Positions 19,119 to 21,564 of a stretch of 21,564 bases of DNA are shown here, piece by piece (within the stretch, counting starts at the first letter, position 1; each line of letters starts with the position of its first letter). The notes beneath the pieces are model-generated. The model searched no databases. It was not told where the DNA came from and saw only the letters and a program-made list of their open reading frames with translations. A program made the position numbers and the translations under genes. The stretch comes from Ophiothrix spiculata (lineage: Eukaryota; Echinodermata; Ophiuroidea; Amphilepidida; Ophiotrichidae), in NCBI GenBank assembly GCA_000969725.1, contig JXSR01S011406.1; one strand, 5' to 3'.

Positions 19119-20167
19119 CCAGGTGTCCCAAAAAATGGTTACATGTAGAAAAATGACCGTGTGCCTCAACTATAGTAGTTAGAGACATGAAACTTTGCCC
19201 AAATTATATAACAACCCTCTTCTAGATACTCATAAAATTTTGATATCACAGCATTATTGGTTGTTGAGTAATCAACAAAGGTAGATACCTATATCAGAAA
19301 CGCATTTGTTTAAAATTCAACAAAATAATAAGCATACACGTTTTGTGGTATTTTAATGTGCATTTTTTTTCTAAATGATCATGATCAGACTTATATTAAA
19401 TCAAATTGGATACAATTTTAATTGAATAATAACTAAACTCTTTTTTAGAATATCTATTATGCAAATGACGGATACCCGCATTCCATGCATTCCAGATTGA
19501 GTTGTTTATGTTGAACCTGTCAATCAAGTTTTGGCGCGAAATTCGATAAATACGCATAAAGCACAATCAAATTTTCATGGATAACATTAATTCTTTAACT
19601 GTTTAAACTGCAAATTTTTGTTCATTCTGAAAAAAATTATTTCTTAAACTTACAAGACATGTTAATTATAATTTTCTGTATAGTAGCAAAGTCTGATCAA
19701 CATTTAGAAATAACAGAAATAGCAAAATTTTGAGTCAGTTGCCATTTTTTGCCCGAAATCAGATTTTTACTTGACTTGATTTCAGACTTGTAGTTATTTA
19801 TGACGCCATAATTACGTAACAGCTTGTCGAATTTTTATGATTTTGGTGTCAATGGGAAGAAGAAACTCTACCCTTTACTATGGTATGCAACAACTTAACT
19901 TTAAATAAGTCAATTTCAAGTTTACATGGGGTACAATTACATCAAACGAAGATGTTTCAGATTTTTTCAGAATTTTGAAAAATACGTTTCCGACATAGGT
20001 ATCTATCTTGGATAATAACTCAAAAATAATAATGCTGTAATATTGAAAGTTTGCAAACATGTAGCCAAGATATATATCATATATCATGCTAAGTTTAAGT
20101 TCTCCAACTGCTATACTTTTTGCAAATGATCATTTTTCTACATGTAACCATTTTTTGGGACACCTGG
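19119..20167. mobile_element. Long-TIR, TA-flanked element (about 1.05 kb), non-autonomous
   Basis: The outer 41 bases (19116-19156 and 20130-20170) are exact inverted copies, starting TACCAGGTGTCCCAAAAAAT. Similarity continues inward, imperfectly, to about 19315 and 19975 (shared AGCATTATT and AGATACCTAT.TC.GAAACG). TA lies at both borders (19117-19118 and 20168-20169), so the element proper may start at CCAGG. TA targeting and CCAGGTGTCCC-type ends suggest a Tc1/mariner-like origin. No transposase frame is present. Identical outer ends point to recent activity. Confidence 0.8.
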
Positions 20168-20170
20168 TAT

Positions 20171-20685
20171 GTAGAAGTATTGATTGAGCATATGTAAATA
20201 AAAATATTTGGGTGGCATTAACCCAAGATAATAAAATAAAGAGTAATGTCTTTTTTGTATTGTTATTATAATAGCACAAGCATGTTTTTTTGTTGGTTTG
20301 TTTTTGGGAGCACTGTTTTGCTTGTGTCATGTCCACACACTGGGAATATCTTTTGATAATTAACCAATGGGATCACATCAAAACCCTGCTACCTGAAAAC
20401 AATAAAGACTACCTGAATGGTATTGGGTTTTGAAGCATCCGTCTTGCCTGTAAAGCAATTTGATGTTGAAACCTCAAGTTATAAAAAGAAATGCTAATTA
20501 TGATTGGTAAACCATTAACACAAAAAGTTTATTAACTTGCGCCAAGCCTTTTTGCTATCTTTCCAGATACTAACATAACAATATTTAAAATTCCATTTAA
20601 AATGTGTACTGCAGCAGATTTGGGAAAAATTGCAAATTTTTGTTAATGAATTGTTTTGATTCAGCATCCTATTTTGATATTTCAG
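20171..20685. other. Intron before the second CH exon
   Basis: This contains the branch and acceptor region of the following exon; nothing else is seen. Confidence 0.5.
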
Positions 20686-20763
20686 CCTAAACTTACCCTT
20701 GCCAAATGCAGAAGAAATGTGGAGAATTTCTTGAAAGCCTGCAAGACTGCTGGGGTTTCAGAA
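20686..20763 (+). CDS. LRCH: LRCH exon: second part of the calponin homology domain
   Basis: Twenty-six codons (78 nt, phase 0 at both ends) read PKLTLAKCRRNVENFLKAC then KTAGVSE. The PKL(T/S)xAKCRRNVENFLxAC motif follows directly on IHVPSPAV in vertebrate LRCH proteins, so this is the continuation of the exon ending at 8051. The acceptor is TATTTCAG at 20685 and the donor is GTAAGTA at 20764. The expected following part (LC-x-P-x-D-I-L... and the last CH helix) is not seen in the remaining 800 bases and should lie downstream. The intron between the two CH exons is about 12.6 kb and contains several exon-like segments in the same phase. Confidence 0.93.
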
Positions 20764-20884
20764 GTAAGTATTTTGAAGTTATCCCATTTTAAGATATGGT
20801 GTATCCTAGCAAATAAGTTCTCAACAAAGACATTAAATAGGAAAATTAGTGATTGGCACTATTTTGATTTGATCGCCGCATAAT

Positions 20885-21090
20885 CCCTATGGGGTGGCAG
20901 CCATCTTGGATTGTAGCTCATGGAGGGTGAGTTATTGTACATCCGGCATTTTACGGCTGCGTTTCGTCACAATGAGATATATCGAAACAGAATCACAGGA
21001 AAATTGGTGCACATAGCTCAGAACAAATCAGTATAGACACCTGAACACACAAATATGGTTTGCATGTGAAACCTGAAGCTTCCTGACATC
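20885..21090 (+). repeat. Single arm of the 9394-9982 foldback family
   Basis: Positions 20885-20956 closely match the reverse complement of about 9912-9982 (CCTATGGG.TGGCAGCCATCT, then GGAGGGTGAGTTATTGTAC). Weaker likeness continues to CTGAACACA and TTGCATGTGAAA near 21040-21070. No inverted partner is found before the window ends. Confidence 0.65.
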
Positions 21091-21564
21091 AAGTGAAGAT
21101 TTACGCTATCTGTCAGGCAATCCAGTCTGTTTCAGAAAAATCCAAATTACTCCTCAGCATTAAGAGTCCTGGGTTAATCCATTTAAGCTGCATATGAAGT
21201 GTCCTTGAGCAAGATGTTCACTTTCATTCATGTGCTTTACTCGACCTAGGTAGCAAGTCAGAACTCTTGGGAAAGTAACAGGCTCATAGTAGCTCTTACT
21301 CAGAGCTGTCCACTACCCTCTGCAGAGAATCAAAAGTGTGCTGAAAAGACAGCTCTTGATTACACACATCTAGTTTGTTGAAATCCTGACGAAGCTTGGT
21401 GGCTCTCAAAATACTGCATACAGAGAATAATTAGAGAATAAGTACTGAGAACTAAATCCCATTTCTCAATTCACAGCAGGGGCTACCTGGCTCACACTTA
21501 TGCCAAGCACCCTGAAGCACTTTATACAAACTCATTAGCAAAAGTTAAATTTCAAAATTTATTC
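21091..21564. other. Intron, possible SINE-body remnant
   Basis: Near 21202 the phrase TCCTTGAGCAAGATGTTCAC resembles the CTTGGGCAAG body motif of tRNA-SINEs, but no A or B box is present. The rest of the CH domain is not found here. Confidence 0.35.

Overview
The window reads as non-coding-rich metazoan DNA. It is AT-rich, has no bacterial-style gene packing, and contains short exons with GT-AG borders separated by kilobases of intron full of small transposon-like repeats. I recognise one host gene. It runs on the + strand and encodes an LRCH protein (leucine-rich repeats plus calponin homology). Three exons carry recognisable LRCH sequence: 1584-1696 (linker just before the CH domain), 7914-8051 (first part of the CH domain) and 20686-20763 (next part). 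They join in phase 0 to give a continuous CH reading. The leucine-rich repeats lie upstream of the window and the end of the CH domain lies downstream. An invertebrate, possibly a marine deuterostome such as an echinoderm or hemichordate, fits the protein divergence and repeat style, but the species cannot be fixed from this sequence.

The most interesting part is the 12.6-kb intron that splits the CH domain. It holds three short exon-like segments (10918-10980, 14095-14127, 16034-16075), each open, a multiple of three in length, in phase 0 and bounded by good splice sites. A second in-frame GTAAGT donor lies 60 nt past the first CH donor. A further segment (11751-11814) is open but not a multiple of three; joined to any of the three downstream segments it soon gives a stop. 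Together they suggest an alternatively spliced insertion point inside the CH domain. Another phase-0 candidate, 4032-4103, lies between the linker and the first CH exon. All of these are predictions from splice signals and phase.

Around the first CH exon there are three more oddities: a decayed partial copy of the exon 190 bp upstream (7742-7771, 30 identical bases), an exact 16-nt histone-mRNA-type 3' stem-loop 28 nt past the donor (8080-8095), and a tandem 33-bp repeat ending in a near-match to the same stem-loop.

Most of the remaining structure is non-autonomous DNA transposons. The list includes three Harbinger/Tourist-like copies (GGCC ends, TTA target site), one of them inserted inside the terminal repeat of a larger element. 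It also includes TA-flanked long-TIR elements, large foldback elements, a TIR element enclosing a tRNA-derived SINE, and a fragment of a retrotransposon reading frame on the - strand. Unlisted stretches are AT-rich intron in which I see nothing further.
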